Shown: one piece after another, positions 25,261-33,843 of the stretch
Layout: each line of letters begins with the position of its first letter
Position numbering within the stretch: the stretch's first letter is position 1
From: Ga0074130 sp035492055
GTDB taxonomy: Bacteria > Pseudomonadota > Gammaproteobacteria > Burkholderiales > Rhodocyclaceae
Length of the DNA stretch: 64,000 nucleotides
NCBI GenBank assembly: GCA_035492055.1
Contig: DATJJR010000011.1
Coordinates: forward strand, 1-64,000
Reading direction: 5' to 3'
Notes under the pieces: model-generated
Databases searched by the model: none
Told to the model about the DNA's origin: nothing
What the model saw: only the letters and a program-made list of their open reading frames with translations
Position numbers and translations under genes: made by a program

Positions 25261-26336
25261 TGATCGAATCTCCGCAGGGCCAGACCACAGGCCACCAGCA
25301 GCGACGGCGCGTCTGCCAACAGGCGCTTGGGTTTGATCTTGGCCGAAATCGCCATTCCCGCAAAAGGATTGGCGCGCAGGGTTTCAATCTGTGTACGGGC
25401 GGAAACGGCGGCTTCAACGCCTTCCATCAGGACTGTTCCGCCAGCCAATACGATGTAATTGACTTGGGTATGCGGCGTCGATGTATAGAAGAACTGCAAG
25501 GCCCGCGAAACTTCCAGCGATAGCGCCTCAAGGAAAGGCTGGGCCAGCTCGGTTTCGTAATTTTCCGGCGGCGCTTCGTCGCGCTTCATTGCTTCGGATT
25601 CGTCCGCACCCATGCCGTAGATGCGCATGATGTCGCGGGTCAACTGACCGCCCCCAAACGAATGTTCACGCGAATATAGCGTTTCGTCGTCGCGCATGAA
25701 GGTGAAACGGGACACATTTGAACCGATATCGCAGAGCGCGATGATGGCGCCCTTGCCGCCGCCTGGCAACTGACGCGCAACCTCGATCATGGCGCTTTGT
25801 GTTGCAAACGATTCAACGTCCATGACCATTGCATTCAGGTCGGCAGCTTCGGCACAGGCAACCCGATCCTCGATTTTTTCCTTGCGCGAAGCGGCAAGCA
25901 TGACCTCGACCTCTTCAGGGCTGTTGGCCAGCGGACCGATTACTTGAAAGTCAAGGTTGACCTCTTCCAAGGCAAACGGAATGTACTGATTGGCTTCCGA
26001 CTCGACCTGGATTTCCATTTCCTGCTCACGCAAGCTGGCCGGCAGAATGATTTTCTTGGTAATCACCGCCGCCGATGGCAGCGCCATGGCGACATTGCGT
26101 GTCGTTGTGCCCATGCGCTTCCAGGCCCGGCGCACGGCTTCAGCCACGCCTTCAAGGTTGGCGATGTTGCCGTCACTGACAGCCTCACGCGGCAAGGGCT
26201 CGATTGCGTAGCGTTCGACCCGATAGTTCCCTTTGCCGGTGTCTACCAGTTCGACCATCTTGACGGCCGATGAACTGATATCCAGCCCGAGCAGGGGACG
26301 CGCTTTCGGGTTGAAGATCGAAAAGTCAATCTGCAA
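25257..26336 (-). CDS. pilM: Type IV pilus actin-like ATPase PilM
   Basis: Cytoplasmic actin-like protein that binds the PilN tail and connects the pilus machine to its motor ATPases. It has 359 residues. ATPase-fold signatures are LLGLDISSSAVKMVEL near the N-terminus, ALCDIGSNVSRFTF mid-protein and YIVLAGGTVLMEGVEAAV toward the C-terminus. The start is a TTG at 26336 with AAAAGGGAA upstream. It is the first gene of pilMNOPQ and divergent from ponA across about 200 bp, part of it unusually AT-rich for this window. Confidence 0.95.
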   Translation of the reverse strand: MQIDFSIFNPKARPLLGLDISSSAVKMVELVDTGKGNYRVERYAIEPLPREAVSDGNIANLEGVAEAVRRAWKRMGTTTRNVAMALPSAAVITKKIILPASLREQEMEIQVESEANQYIPFALEEVNLDFQVIGPLANSPEEVEVMLAASRKEKIEDRVACAEAADLNAMVMDVESFATQSAMIEVARQLPGGGKGAIIALCDIGSNVSRFTFMRDDETLYSREHSFGGGQLTRDIMRIYGMGADESEAMKRDEAPPENYETELAQPFLEALSLEVSRALQFFYTSTPHTQVNYIVLAGGTVLMEGVEAAVSARTQIETLRANPFAGMAISAKIKPKRLLADAPSLLVACGLALRRFDQ

Positions 26337-26481
26337 AAGAAATTCCCTTTTAAAATTATCTAATTAGGGCGATATGTAAGATTTTCCTTTAGATATTAAC
26401 AACAAGCCTATAGCCGCGCAAAGAAAAGAAACAAGGAAACCTAGGTTTGTTGGTTTCCCGCAACGCAAGGGCAGTGCGGAA

Positions 26482-26513
26482 GCGGCAGATATCCGGCCTG
26501 TATAATCTGCCGC
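26482..26513 (+). promoter_or_regulatory. ponA promoter enclosed by an inverted repeat
   Basis: A perfect TATAAT -10 element is at 26501-26506, 31 bp before the ponA start. It sits between two perfect 9-bp arms, GCGGCAGAT (26482-26490) and ATCTGCCGC (26505-26513). No good -35 element is visible, which suggests an activator or other help. The repeat could be an operator or a DNA cruciform. Confidence 0.55.
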
Positions 26514-26537
26514 GTACTTCAGACCAGACAGCCTCCC

Positions 26538-28958
26538 ATGCCCAAACTCCCGTCGCTGCCGCCGATTGCGCGCTGGATTATTTATCCCATTCTGGCGCTC
26601 GTTGGCGCCAGCCTTATTGCCGCCGCCATGGCTGCAATCGTATTCATTGTTCTATACCCACAGTTGCCCTCACTGGATGCACTGACCGACTACCGACCCA
26701 AGGTGCCACTGCGCATCTATACGGCAGACGGCTACCTGATCGGCGAATTCGGCGAGGAACGACGCGATCCAGTCAATATCGCCGACGTACCGCTACTGAT
26801 GAAGCACGCCATCCTGGCAGCCGAGGACGAGCGCTTCTACTCTCATCCCGGTTTCGATATCCAAGGCGTAGCGCGCGCCGCCGTCACCAACGTTATTGGC
26901 GGCGGCAAGAAACAAGGCGCGTCGACCATCACCATGCAGGTGGCACGCAACTTCTTTCTCTCCAGCGAAAAGACACTGACTCGCAAGCTTTATGAGGTTC
27001 TGCTGGCAATGAAAATTGAAGCCAGCTTGTCCAAGGACCAGATTCTTCAGCTCTACATCAACCAGATTTACCTGGGTCAGCGCGCTTACGGTTTCGCCTC
27101 GGCTGCCCAGATCTATTTCGGCAAGACGCTCAAGCAGCTGACGCCGGCTGAGGCAGCAATGCTCGCCGGACTGCCGAAGGCGCCGTCGGCCTACAACCCG
27201 GTCGCCAATCCGAAGCGGGCGCTGCTACGCCAACACTACGTCCTGCGGCGCATGGACGAACTCGGTTTCATTACCGACACCGAATATCAGACCGCCTTGA
27301 ATCAGACGCTGGACGTCAAGCACAGCAGCAATGACTTCGGCACGCATGCCGAATACGTCGCCGAAATGGCGCGCCAGATCGCCGTCGACCGTTACTCGGA
27401 AGACGCCTACAACCAAGGTCTGCGCGTGATCACGACCATCGTCAAAGCCGACCAGGATGCCGCCTACGCGAATGTGCGCAAGGGCGTGCTCGACTACGAC
27501 CGGCGCCACGGTTATCGCGGCGCCGAGCAATACGTCGATCCCAAGGATTTTTCGGGCAACACGGACGAAGATTACGAAGATGCCCTGTCGGATGTTGCCG
27601 ATGTCGAAGGCATGCCGCCGGCGCTTGTACTGGACGCAGCACCGGGGCGGGTCACCGCCTATCGTCGTGGTGGCGGAACAGTCGTACTCACGGGCGACGC
27701 GATCAAATTTGCTGCCAGCATGCTCGACGACAAGGCGCCGTCCAACAAGCGCCTGCGTCGTGGTGCAGTGATTCGCCTGGTTGCCGGCCCGGACGCCAAG
27801 ACGCCTTGGGTAATTGCGCAGTTGCCGATCGTGCAATCGGCCTTTGTCGCTGCAAGCCCCGTCGACGGCGCCGTACGTGCGCTCGTCGGCGGCTTCGATT
27901 TCGACCTCAATAAATTCAATCACGTGACGCAGGCTTGGCGGCAGCCGGGTTCGAGCTTCAAACCGTTCATCTATTCAGCGGCGCTGGAAAAGGGTTACAA
28001 CGCCGGTTCGGTCTTCCAGGATGCGCCGTTGACCATTTCGGCCGATGAAACCGGCTCGCAACCATGGACGCCGCACAACTACGAAGACACCTATGAAGGC
28101 CCGATGACGCTACGTAATGCGTTGGCCAAATCGAAAAATATTGTGTCAATCCGGCTGCTGCAGGCCATTGGCCCCAAGTACGCGCAGGACTACATCACCA
28201 AGTTCGGTTTCGACGCAGACAAGCATCCGCCGTATCTCACAATGGCGCTCGGCGCTGGCTCGGTGACACCGTGGCAGCAACTTGCCGCGTATTCGATCTT
28301 TGCCAACGGCGGCTATCGGATCCAGCCGTATATCGTTAGCCAGATCCAGGACGCTCGCGGCAAGACGCTGGCCGAATTCAAGCCTGTGGTCGCCGGCGAA
28401 GATCGTGTCATCGAAGCACGCAACGCCTACATCATGGACAGCATGCTGCACACCGTCGCCCAGCGCGGTACCGGCGCACGCGCCAGCGCCGTGCTCAAGC
28501 GCAGCGATCTGGCAGGCAAGACCGGCACTACCAACGACTACGTTGACGCATGGTTCTGCGGCTACCAGCCGACCATGGTTGCCATTTCTTGGATCGGCTT
28601 CGACCAGCCCAAGCGTACCGGCGAAACCGGCGCGACTGCGGCCTTGCCAATCTGGATCGGTTACATGCAGACAGCGCTCAAGGGAGTCCCCGAGTCCTAC
28701 ATGGACGTACCGGATGGTCTCGCCGCCATCACCGATCAGGATCTCGGCGGCAACGGCAAACAGCAAAAGGAATTGATCTACAAGGAGCAATTGCCGGCAG
28801 ACCAGGAAGAGCCTTCATCCGAACCCTTGCCCACGACAGGCCCGCCGCCGACGCCGGCACCGGTGCTGGATGCGAAACCGAAGCCGGTCGGCGATGTACC
28901 GCCTAAATCTCCGCCCCCGGCTGTACCTGTCGACCCGTCGACAAAGCCGGTAAATTGA
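26538..28958 (+). CDS. mrcA: Penicillin-binding protein 1A (bifunctional transglycosylase/transpeptidase)
   Basis: Class A PBP that polymerises and cross-links peptidoglycan. It has 806 residues. An N-terminal membrane anchor is at about 13-38. The GT51 domain has AEDERFYSHPGFD with the catalytic Glu. The transpeptidase domain has SSFKPF near residue 470 (SXXK), the SKN triad near 530, and KTGTTND near 660. An OB-like insert lies between the domains. The tail after about 755 is rich in Pro. The position divergent from pilM is conserved in proteobacteria. Its stop codon directly adjoins the cyaY stop. Confidence 0.97.
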   Translation: MPKLPSLPPIARWIIYPILALVGASLIAAAMAAIVFIVLYPQLPSLDALTDYRPKVPLRIYTADGYLIGEFGEERRDPVNIADVPLLMKHAILAAEDERFYSHPGFDIQGVARAAVTNVIGGGKKQGASTITMQVARNFFLSSEKTLTRKLYEVLLAMKIEASLSKDQILQLYINQIYLGQRAYGFASAAQIYFGKTLKQLTPAEAAMLAGLPKAPSAYNPVANPKRALLRQHYVLRRMDELGFITDTEYQTALNQTLDVKHSSNDFGTHAEYVAEMARQIAVDRYSEDAYNQGLRVITTIVKADQDAAYANVRKGVLDYDRRHGYRGAEQYVDPKDFSGNTDEDYEDALSDVADVEGMPPALVLDAAPGRVTAYRRGGGTVVLTGDAIKFAASMLDDKAPSNKRLRRGAVIRLVAGPDAKTPWVIAQLPIVQSAFVAASPVDGAVRALVGGFDFDLNKFNHVTQAWRQPGSSFKPFIYSAALEKGYNAGSVFQDAPLTISADETGSQPWTPHNYEDTYEGPMTLRNALAKSKNIVSIRLLQAIGPKYAQDYITKFGFDADKHPPYLTMALGAGSVTPWQQLAAYSIFANGGYRIQPYIVSQIQDARGKTLAEFKPVVAGEDRVIEARNAYIMDSMLHTVAQRGTGARASAVLKRSDLAGKTGTTNDYVDAWFCGYQPTMVAISWIGFDQPKRTGETGATAALPIWIGYMQTALKGVPESYMDVPDGLAAITDQDLGGNGKQQKELIYKEQLPADQEEPSSEPLPTTGPPPTPAPVLDAKPKPVGDVPPKSPPPAVPVDPSTKPVN

Positions 28959-29285
28959 TCAGGAAAGGCGGACGGTTTCGCCTGTTTGCTCTGACAAACA
29001 GCGCGCAATCGCCGCCATCAAGACTTCCCCGTCACGGGTTCCGATCCATGTGCCGCCCTCCAGGCGGAAATGAAAACCGCCTGACTTGGCCGCCACCCAG
29101 ATTTCACGCGCAGCGGTGTGGCGATTCACGATGATCTTGCTGGTACCGCTGTCCGATTCACATTCAATCTCAAGTACGCCACCTTCCTTGAGTTCGAAAT
29201 CGATATCGGCATCGCATTTTTCCAATGCTGCCTCGACGCGTACCAGCATTGCATCCGCCAAGGCGTTGAATTCACGTTCATCCAT
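28959..29285 (-). CDS. cyaY: Frataxin-like iron donor protein CyaY
   Basis: Small acidic iron-binding protein that modulates Fe-S cluster assembly. It has 108 residues, normal length. It shows the acidic first helix (MDEREFNALADAMLVRVEAA), the strand region DIDFELKEGGVLEIECE, and the frataxin core REIWVAAKSGGFHF followed by WIGTRDGEVL. The start at 29285 has AGGA upstream. The frame stays open much further upstream, but that part crosses the divergent lptM gene and is rejected. Confidence 0.95.
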   Translation of the reverse strand: MDEREFNALADAMLVRVEAALEKCDADIDFELKEGGVLEIECESDSGTSKIIVNRHTAAREIWVAAKSGGFHFRLEGGTWIGTRDGEVLMAAIARCLSEQTGETVRLS

Positions 29286-29356
29286 GATCTGTCCTGAAAA
29301 TTCGCTGTGATACCATGCCGCGGCACATTCAACGCCCGCTTCCACGAAGACTTTCC

Positions 29357-29554
29357 ATGCGCACGCTGCCGTCTCTGATCTTGCTCGTTCCATTAGCTGC
29401 CTGTGGTACACGCGGCCCGCTCGAGCTCCCACCGGGACCGCCGCCGCCACCCTTGCTAGGCAACAAGGCATCAACAACCTCTCCTGCATCGCTACCTGAT
29501 ACGACACCGCGCATGACGAGGCCCGATCTTAGCAACAATCCTGTCAGTCCATAA
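29357..29554 (+). CDS. lptM: LPS translocon maturation lipoprotein LptM (YifL-like)
   Basis: A 65-residue lipoprotein. The signal sequence MRTLPSLILLVPLAACG contains lipobox LAAC. The residues after the Cys, GTRGPLELPP, match the LptM signature that contacts the LptD-LptE translocon. The rest is Pro- and Thr/Ser-rich. The gene lies 15 bp upstream of lysA on the same strand, the usual partner in proteobacteria, and is divergent from cyaY. Frames starting at 29315 would put the signal peptide internally. Confidence 0.85.
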   Translation: MRTLPSLILLVPLAACGTRGPLELPPGPPPPPLLGNKASTTSPASLPDTTPRMTRPDLSNNPVSP

Positions 29555-29569
29555 ATACGCAACACGCCC

Positions 29570-30817
29570 ATGAGCTTTTTCACTCGCAAGAACGGCAGCC
29601 TGCACATCGAAAATCTGCCACTCGCCGATATTGCCGCACAGTTCGGTACACCTGCCTATGTTTATTCGCGCGCTGCACTGAGCGCTGCATTCACGGCTTA
29701 CACGAATGCGCTTGCTGGTCGTGATGCGTTGATCTGTTACGCAGTCAAGGCCAACTCCAATCTCGCCATCCTGAATGTGTTCGCCCGGCTCGGCGCCGGT
29801 TTCGACATCGTCTCCGGCGGCGAACTCGCGCGCGTGATTGCCGCCGGCGGCGATACAAAGAAGGTTGTGTTCTCTGGTGTCGGCAAATCGGAAGTTGAAA
29901 TGCGCCAGGCGCTTGAGGCCGGCATTCTCTGTTTCAACGTTGAATCAGCAGCCGAACTCGAACAATTGAATATCGTTGCCGGCCAGCTTGCTAAAAAGGC
30001 GCCGGTATCGCTTCGCGTCAATCCGAACGTCGATCCCAAGACTCACCCCTACATTTCCACTGGCCTCAAGAGCAATAAATTCGGCGTCGCCTTCGAAGAT
30101 GCGCACGGGCTTTATCGCCACGCCGCATCGCTGCCGAATATCGAGATTCATGGTCTCGATTGCCACATCGGCTCACAACTGCTTGATCCAGCACCGGCCG
30201 CCGAGGCTGCAGAGAAAATTCTAGGTCTTGCCGACCTGCTCGCGGCCGACGGCATTTCTTTATCGCATCTCGATTTCGGCGGCGGCATGGGCATCCAGTA
30301 TTTGGATGAAGTCGTGCCAACGGCGAACGAATATCTCTCTGCGATTCTCAAGCTCACCGCTGGACGCAAGGAAAAACTGCTGTTCGAACCGGGCCGTTCA
30401 TTGGTCGGCAATGCCGGCGTATTGTTGACAAAGGTCGAAGTGCTGAAATCGGGTAGCGAGAAAAACTTCGCCATCATCGACGCCGCGATGAACGACCTGA
30501 TGCGCCCGGCACTTTACGATGCCTTCCATGACATCGTCCCGCTCAGCGAACGCATCAACGATCGCAAACAAATTTGGGAAGTGGTCGGCCCCGTATGCGA
30601 ATCCGGTGATTTTCTTGGTCACGCTCGCAATCTAGCGCTCGAAACCGGGGACCTGCTGGCGATCATGTCGGCGGGCGCCTATGGCATGACCATGAGCTCG
30701 AACTACAACACGCGTCCGCGTGCAATCGAGATTCTCGTGGATGGCGAGCAGGCACACGTCATACGCGAACGCGAAAAAATCAGCGAACTTTTTGCGCTCG
30801 AGTCGGTATTGCCATAA
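29570..30817 (+). CDS. lysA: Diaminopimelate decarboxylase
   Basis: PLP enzyme that converts meso-diaminopimelate to lysine, the last lysine step. It has 415 residues. The PLP lysine is Lys60 in CYAVKANSN. HGLDCHIGSQ and LDFGGGMGIQY build the cofactor pocket, and GPVCESGDFLGH contributes the active-site Cys across the dimer. It is preceded by lptM and followed by an intrinsic terminator. Confidence 0.97.
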   Translation: MSFFTRKNGSLHIENLPLADIAAQFGTPAYVYSRAALSAAFTAYTNALAGRDALICYAVKANSNLAILNVFARLGAGFDIVSGGELARVIAAGGDTKKVVFSGVGKSEVEMRQALEAGILCFNVESAAELEQLNIVAGQLAKKAPVSLRVNPNVDPKTHPYISTGLKSNKFGVAFEDAHGLYRHAASLPNIEIHGLDCHIGSQLLDPAPAAEAAEKILGLADLLAADGISLSHLDFGGGMGIQYLDEVVPTANEYLSAILKLTAGRKEKLLFEPGRSLVGNAGVLLTKVEVLKSGSEKNFAIIDAAMNDLMRPALYDAFHDIVPLSERINDRKQIWEVVGPVCESGDFLGHARNLALETGDLLAIMSAGAYGMTMSSNYNTRPRAIEILVDGEQAHVIREREKISELFALESVLP

Positions 30818-30834
30818 ACGTCACCACTTCACAA

Positions 30835-30865
30835 AAAAACGGCCTGCAATCTGCGGGCCGTTTTT
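30835..30865. terminator. Intrinsic terminator after lysA
   Basis: AAAAACGGCC (30835-30844) and GGCCGTTTTT (30856-30865) form a symmetrical hairpin 17 bp after lysA. The A and T tracts on both sides would also serve the copper chaperone gene on the minus strand. Confidence 0.8.
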
Positions 30866-30883
30866 GTTTTGGAAAAACATTTG

Positions 30884-31366
30884 TCACATGTGGTGATCGT
30901 TGCCCATGTTCATGCCACTCGTCCCCTTCATGCTGCTGGCAAGGTCACGGACAGGCGCATTCACTTTGATCGTCTCAATGCGCTTCGCTGGAGTCTCGAT
31001 CTTCAACTCCAGCAGAACATTGCTGCCGGGCTTGAGCGTCTGCTTCAGTCCCGTCAGCATGATGTGATAACCACCGCTTGCAAGTGTCACGGGCTTGCCT
31101 GCGGGCAGCTCCACACGCGCCACAGGCCCCATTGACATACGATCACCGTCCATCTTCATTTCATGCACCTGCGCATCCTCGGCGACTGTCTTGCTCACGG
31201 CAACACCGACGAGGGCCGCTCCCCTGGCGCTGGTCAGCGTCATAAAGGCACCGCTCGCTTTTTGTCCATCGACAGTCCCACGCACCCACGGCGACTGCAC
31301 ATCAACGTCGCCAGCATGTGCCAATGCAGACATTGAAAACAAAGCAGCAAGCAGCAGTTTTTTCAT
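30884..31366 (-). CDS. Periplasmic copper chaperone, PCuAC family
   Basis: A 160-residue exported protein thought to deliver copper to cytochrome oxidase. The signal peptide is about 1-18 (ending ALAHA). The copper motif H-X10-M-X21-H-X-M is exact: His68, Met79, His101, Met103. The C-terminus is another possible copper site (SGMNMGNDHHM). The start at 31366 (MKKLLLAALF) is chosen; an upstream extension would precede the signal peptide. The AEC transporter gene lies just upstream on the same strand, 22 bp away. Confidence 0.93.
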   Translation of the reverse strand: MKKLLLAALFSMSALAHAGDVDVQSPWVRGTVDGQKASGAFMTLTSARGAALVGVAVSKTVAEDAQVHEMKMDGDRMSMGPVARVELPAGKPVTLASGGYHIMLTGLKQTLKPGSNVLLELKIETPAKRIETIKVNAPVRDLASSMKGTSGMNMGNDHHM

Positions 31367-31388
31367 AACGTATCCTTTCGACTCAAGA

Positions 31389-32264
31389 TCAGTCCAACGC
31401 CAACAGCAGCGCAATCGGCACGATGATAATGGAAAGCGCATTGCCGGCCATCACAATGGCAGCGACCTTGTCCGGCTCCTGCTGGTAGCGATCCGCAAAC
31501 ATGTAATTCAGCACCGCCGGCGGCAAGGCGCCGAAGACGAGCAGAATGCCGGCCTGTTCGCGATCGAGTCCGAACACCGGTGCGCACGCTGCGGCAACCA
31601 ACATGCCGAGCATCGGACACGCAATCCCGCCCAGCAATCCATGGCACAGACCACGCCAATCGGCATCACTCAGACGCATTCCCAGGCTGAACAGCATCAG
31701 CGGCACGCAGATGGCGGCGAGCATTTGCACAGCGGTAGCCACCGGCGGCCACATGGTCACGCCGCTTTGGCCCACAGCGATGCCGACAACGCCCGCAACG
31801 AGGAGCGGGATTTTCCACAAATCACTGAATCTCGCATGGTGGTCGAGTATCCACACGCCCAAGGAAAAATGCAGCACGTTCTCGATCAGGAAAAGAACGA
31901 CGGCCACCGGCATGGCTTTTTCACCAAACGCCAGCAAGGTCAGCGGCAAGCCCATGTTGCCGGAGTTATTGAACATCAAGGTCGGCAACAGTGTTTTCTT
32001 TTGTTGCCTGAAAAGATGTGCAAGCGGCCAACCCAAGAGACCCGAGCCCAACACAACGACGACGCCGGCAAGTGCAATCGAAGCATAGTGCTCAAGCGCA
32101 ACGTGCTGCGTTGCCAGCGCCGAAAACACCAGCATCGGCGTAAACACGTCGAGATTGAGGGCATTGGCGGCACTCATGTCGAGCGGACGACGACGGCCGT
32201 AACACCAGCCGACAAAGACAATCGCAAAGACGGGGAAAACGATGGAGAGGATGCGGAACAGCAC
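31389..32264 (-). CDS. AEC-family membrane transporter
   Basis: A 291-residue integral membrane protein of the auxin efflux carrier family, which exports organic acids or related solutes. About ten hydrophobic segments are visible, with the inverted-repeat motifs LMFNNSGNMGLPL and, in the second half, LPPAVLNYMFADRY. The start codon is GTG at 32264 with a weak ribosome binding site. It is upstream of the PCuAC gene on the same strand. The substrate cannot be named. Confidence 0.85.
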   Translation of the reverse strand: MLFRILSIVFPVFAIVFVGWCYGRRRPLDMSAANALNLDVFTPMLVFSALATQHVALEHYASIALAGVVVVLGSGLLGWPLAHLFRQQKKTLLPTLMFNNSGNMGLPLTLLAFGEKAMPVAVVLFLIENVLHFSLGVWILDHHARFSDLWKIPLLVAGVVGIAVGQSGVTMWPPVATAVQMLAAICVPLMLFSLGMRLSDADWRGLCHGLLGGIACPMLGMLVAAACAPVFGLDREQAGILLVFGALPPAVLNYMFADRYQQEPDKVAAIVMAGNALSIIIVPIALLLALD

Positions 32265-32348
32265 TGTGAAAATGGAGAAGTGAATCCGAAAGCGAGTGTA
32301 CAGCGCAGGTAGCGCAGCACTCCATGCTGAATCGCTGGGAAGAAACTG

Positions 32349-33734
32349 CTAGCGGCGACGAATTTCCAGATCCACGATTCGATCAAGCCCACTTGCTGCC
32401 AGCAATGTTGCTACCGGCAGATTGATGCCGCGCATGCGAATGTGCACGCCACGCGCATGCAGCGGTGCCAATGCTTCTCGCAGCAATCTTGCAGCGACTT
32501 CGTCGACGCGCGTCAGGCGCTCTGCTTCAAGCGTGAATGCATCACGACCATTGGCAGCAGCCAGCAGCGCATCGATACGTCCCGTACCGGCGAGCAGCTC
32601 ACCTTCGAATACAAAGGGATCGGTACTCTTGGCAACCGGCAATGACGCAACCTTGGCTGTCTTGGGCACTTCCCACGATGGCGGCGAAACTTCGAAGGTC
32701 ACTGCGTAATTCACGGCAGCATCTTCGAAGGCCAGCTGATCGCCAGTGCGCAGGTACAGTTCAAGCAGCAATAGCCAAGTTTCTTCGCGCTCACGACGCA
32801 TGACTTCGACCTTGCCCGCCAGGAGGGCGGCAAAGTCAGCTGCAGCACCGAGCAGGCATTCACCGCCAGCTTTCTTGATGGCGCGCAGCATGTCGAGCAA
32901 AAGTCGGCAACCGTCGTTGTCCGCATCGGTCACTTTCTGCAGGCCCAGGCGCACGACGGGGTTGTTCTGCGCGATTTCGGCAAGCTTCTTGAGTGGGCCT
33001 GCACTGGCGGCCGACAACACGCCCGACAGTGCAACACTCGCCCCTCCGGTTTCGACGCGTGTATCGGCGCTTCCGTCAGCATCAAGCCATGCCGGTGCCG
33101 AACGCTCGAAACGCTTGGCATAGGCATCGGCAAGATTCTCGAACGCCTGGCGACGGCCAAGAATCTGCAGCAAATCGAACAGCATGTTCCAGCCCTGTTC
33201 GGTGGCTCTGCCGAGCATACCGCCACGCAGGGCGGCTTCAAGCGCAGCAGCAGCTTCGATCGTTTTGCCGGCCGCATGCTGTCGCGCAACATCGATCAGC
33301 ACGGAAGAGCTGGCCAGTGAATTCAATTGCGGTACCGCCTTGGCAGGCGGTGTGGATGTGGCAACAGGGGCAGAAGGTACCGGGGCGACTGCAGGTGGCT
33401 GTGTCGGAATGGTTTTGGCAGGAACAGGCGCAAGGGCCTCGACTTCAACCGCGTCATCGATCGACAGAGCGGTGAAATCCAGCAATTCGAGCGGTACTTT
33501 GGTGGCCGCAGATACCGTCGGCGTAATCGGCGCAAGGGCGGCAACCGGCTCAACCGCGGGAAGAACCGGTTTGCTCACGGCCGGGGCTGGCACAGGCGTG
33601 ATCGTAGCCGCTGTCTGCATTACAGAGGCTTCATCAAGGTTCAGCTTCGTGAAATCGATGCTGTACGGATCGAAGTCGTCCTTCGATTTCTCGGCAGGTG
33701 GCGTCGGATTGCTTTTGGATTCGGGAGCGGCCAC
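32349..33734 (-). CDS. STAS-domain-like protein with a long Pro/Ala-rich N-terminus
   Basis: A 461-residue protein of unknown role. Residues 1-135 are low-complexity, rich in Pro, Ala and Val, with two similar short motifs (SIDFTKLNLDEASV and LDFTALSIDDAVEV) that may be docking repeats. A helical, TPR-like middle spans about 140-355. The C-terminal 85 residues look like a STAS domain (FEGELLAGTGRIDALL to GLDRIVDLEI). The start is GTG at 33734. It follows the TonB receptor gene by 109 bp on the same strand. No signal peptide is seen, so it is probably cytoplasmic. Function is not assigned. Confidence 0.7.
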   Translation of the reverse strand: MAAPESKSNPTPPAEKSKDDFDPYSIDFTKLNLDEASVMQTAATITPVPAPAVSKPVLPAVEPVAALAPITPTVSAATKVPLELLDFTALSIDDAVEVEALAPVPAKTIPTQPPAVAPVPSAPVATSTPPAKAVPQLNSLASSSVLIDVARQHAAGKTIEAAAALEAALRGGMLGRATEQGWNMLFDLLQILGRRQAFENLADAYAKRFERSAPAWLDADGSADTRVETGGASVALSGVLSAASAGPLKKLAEIAQNNPVVRLGLQKVTDADNDGCRLLLDMLRAIKKAGGECLLGAAADFAALLAGKVEVMRREREETWLLLLELYLRTGDQLAFEDAAVNYAVTFEVSPPSWEVPKTAKVASLPVAKSTDPFVFEGELLAGTGRIDALLAAANGRDAFTLEAERLTRVDEVAARLLREALAPLHARGVHIRMRGINLPVATLLAASGLDRIVDLEIRRR

Positions 33735-33843
33735 GGTCTCTTGTCACACGATTGGATGATGTGTATTTGTCCTTTTTTTATCACACCAACATCATTTTTA
33801 GCAAATTGAAACCCCAAGGAAGCATTGCATATTTGAAGATTTC

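Noticed and set aside
29286..29507. Longer CyaY with 74 extra residues
   Set aside because: The extension is antisense to lptM; normal frataxin length is reached from 29285.
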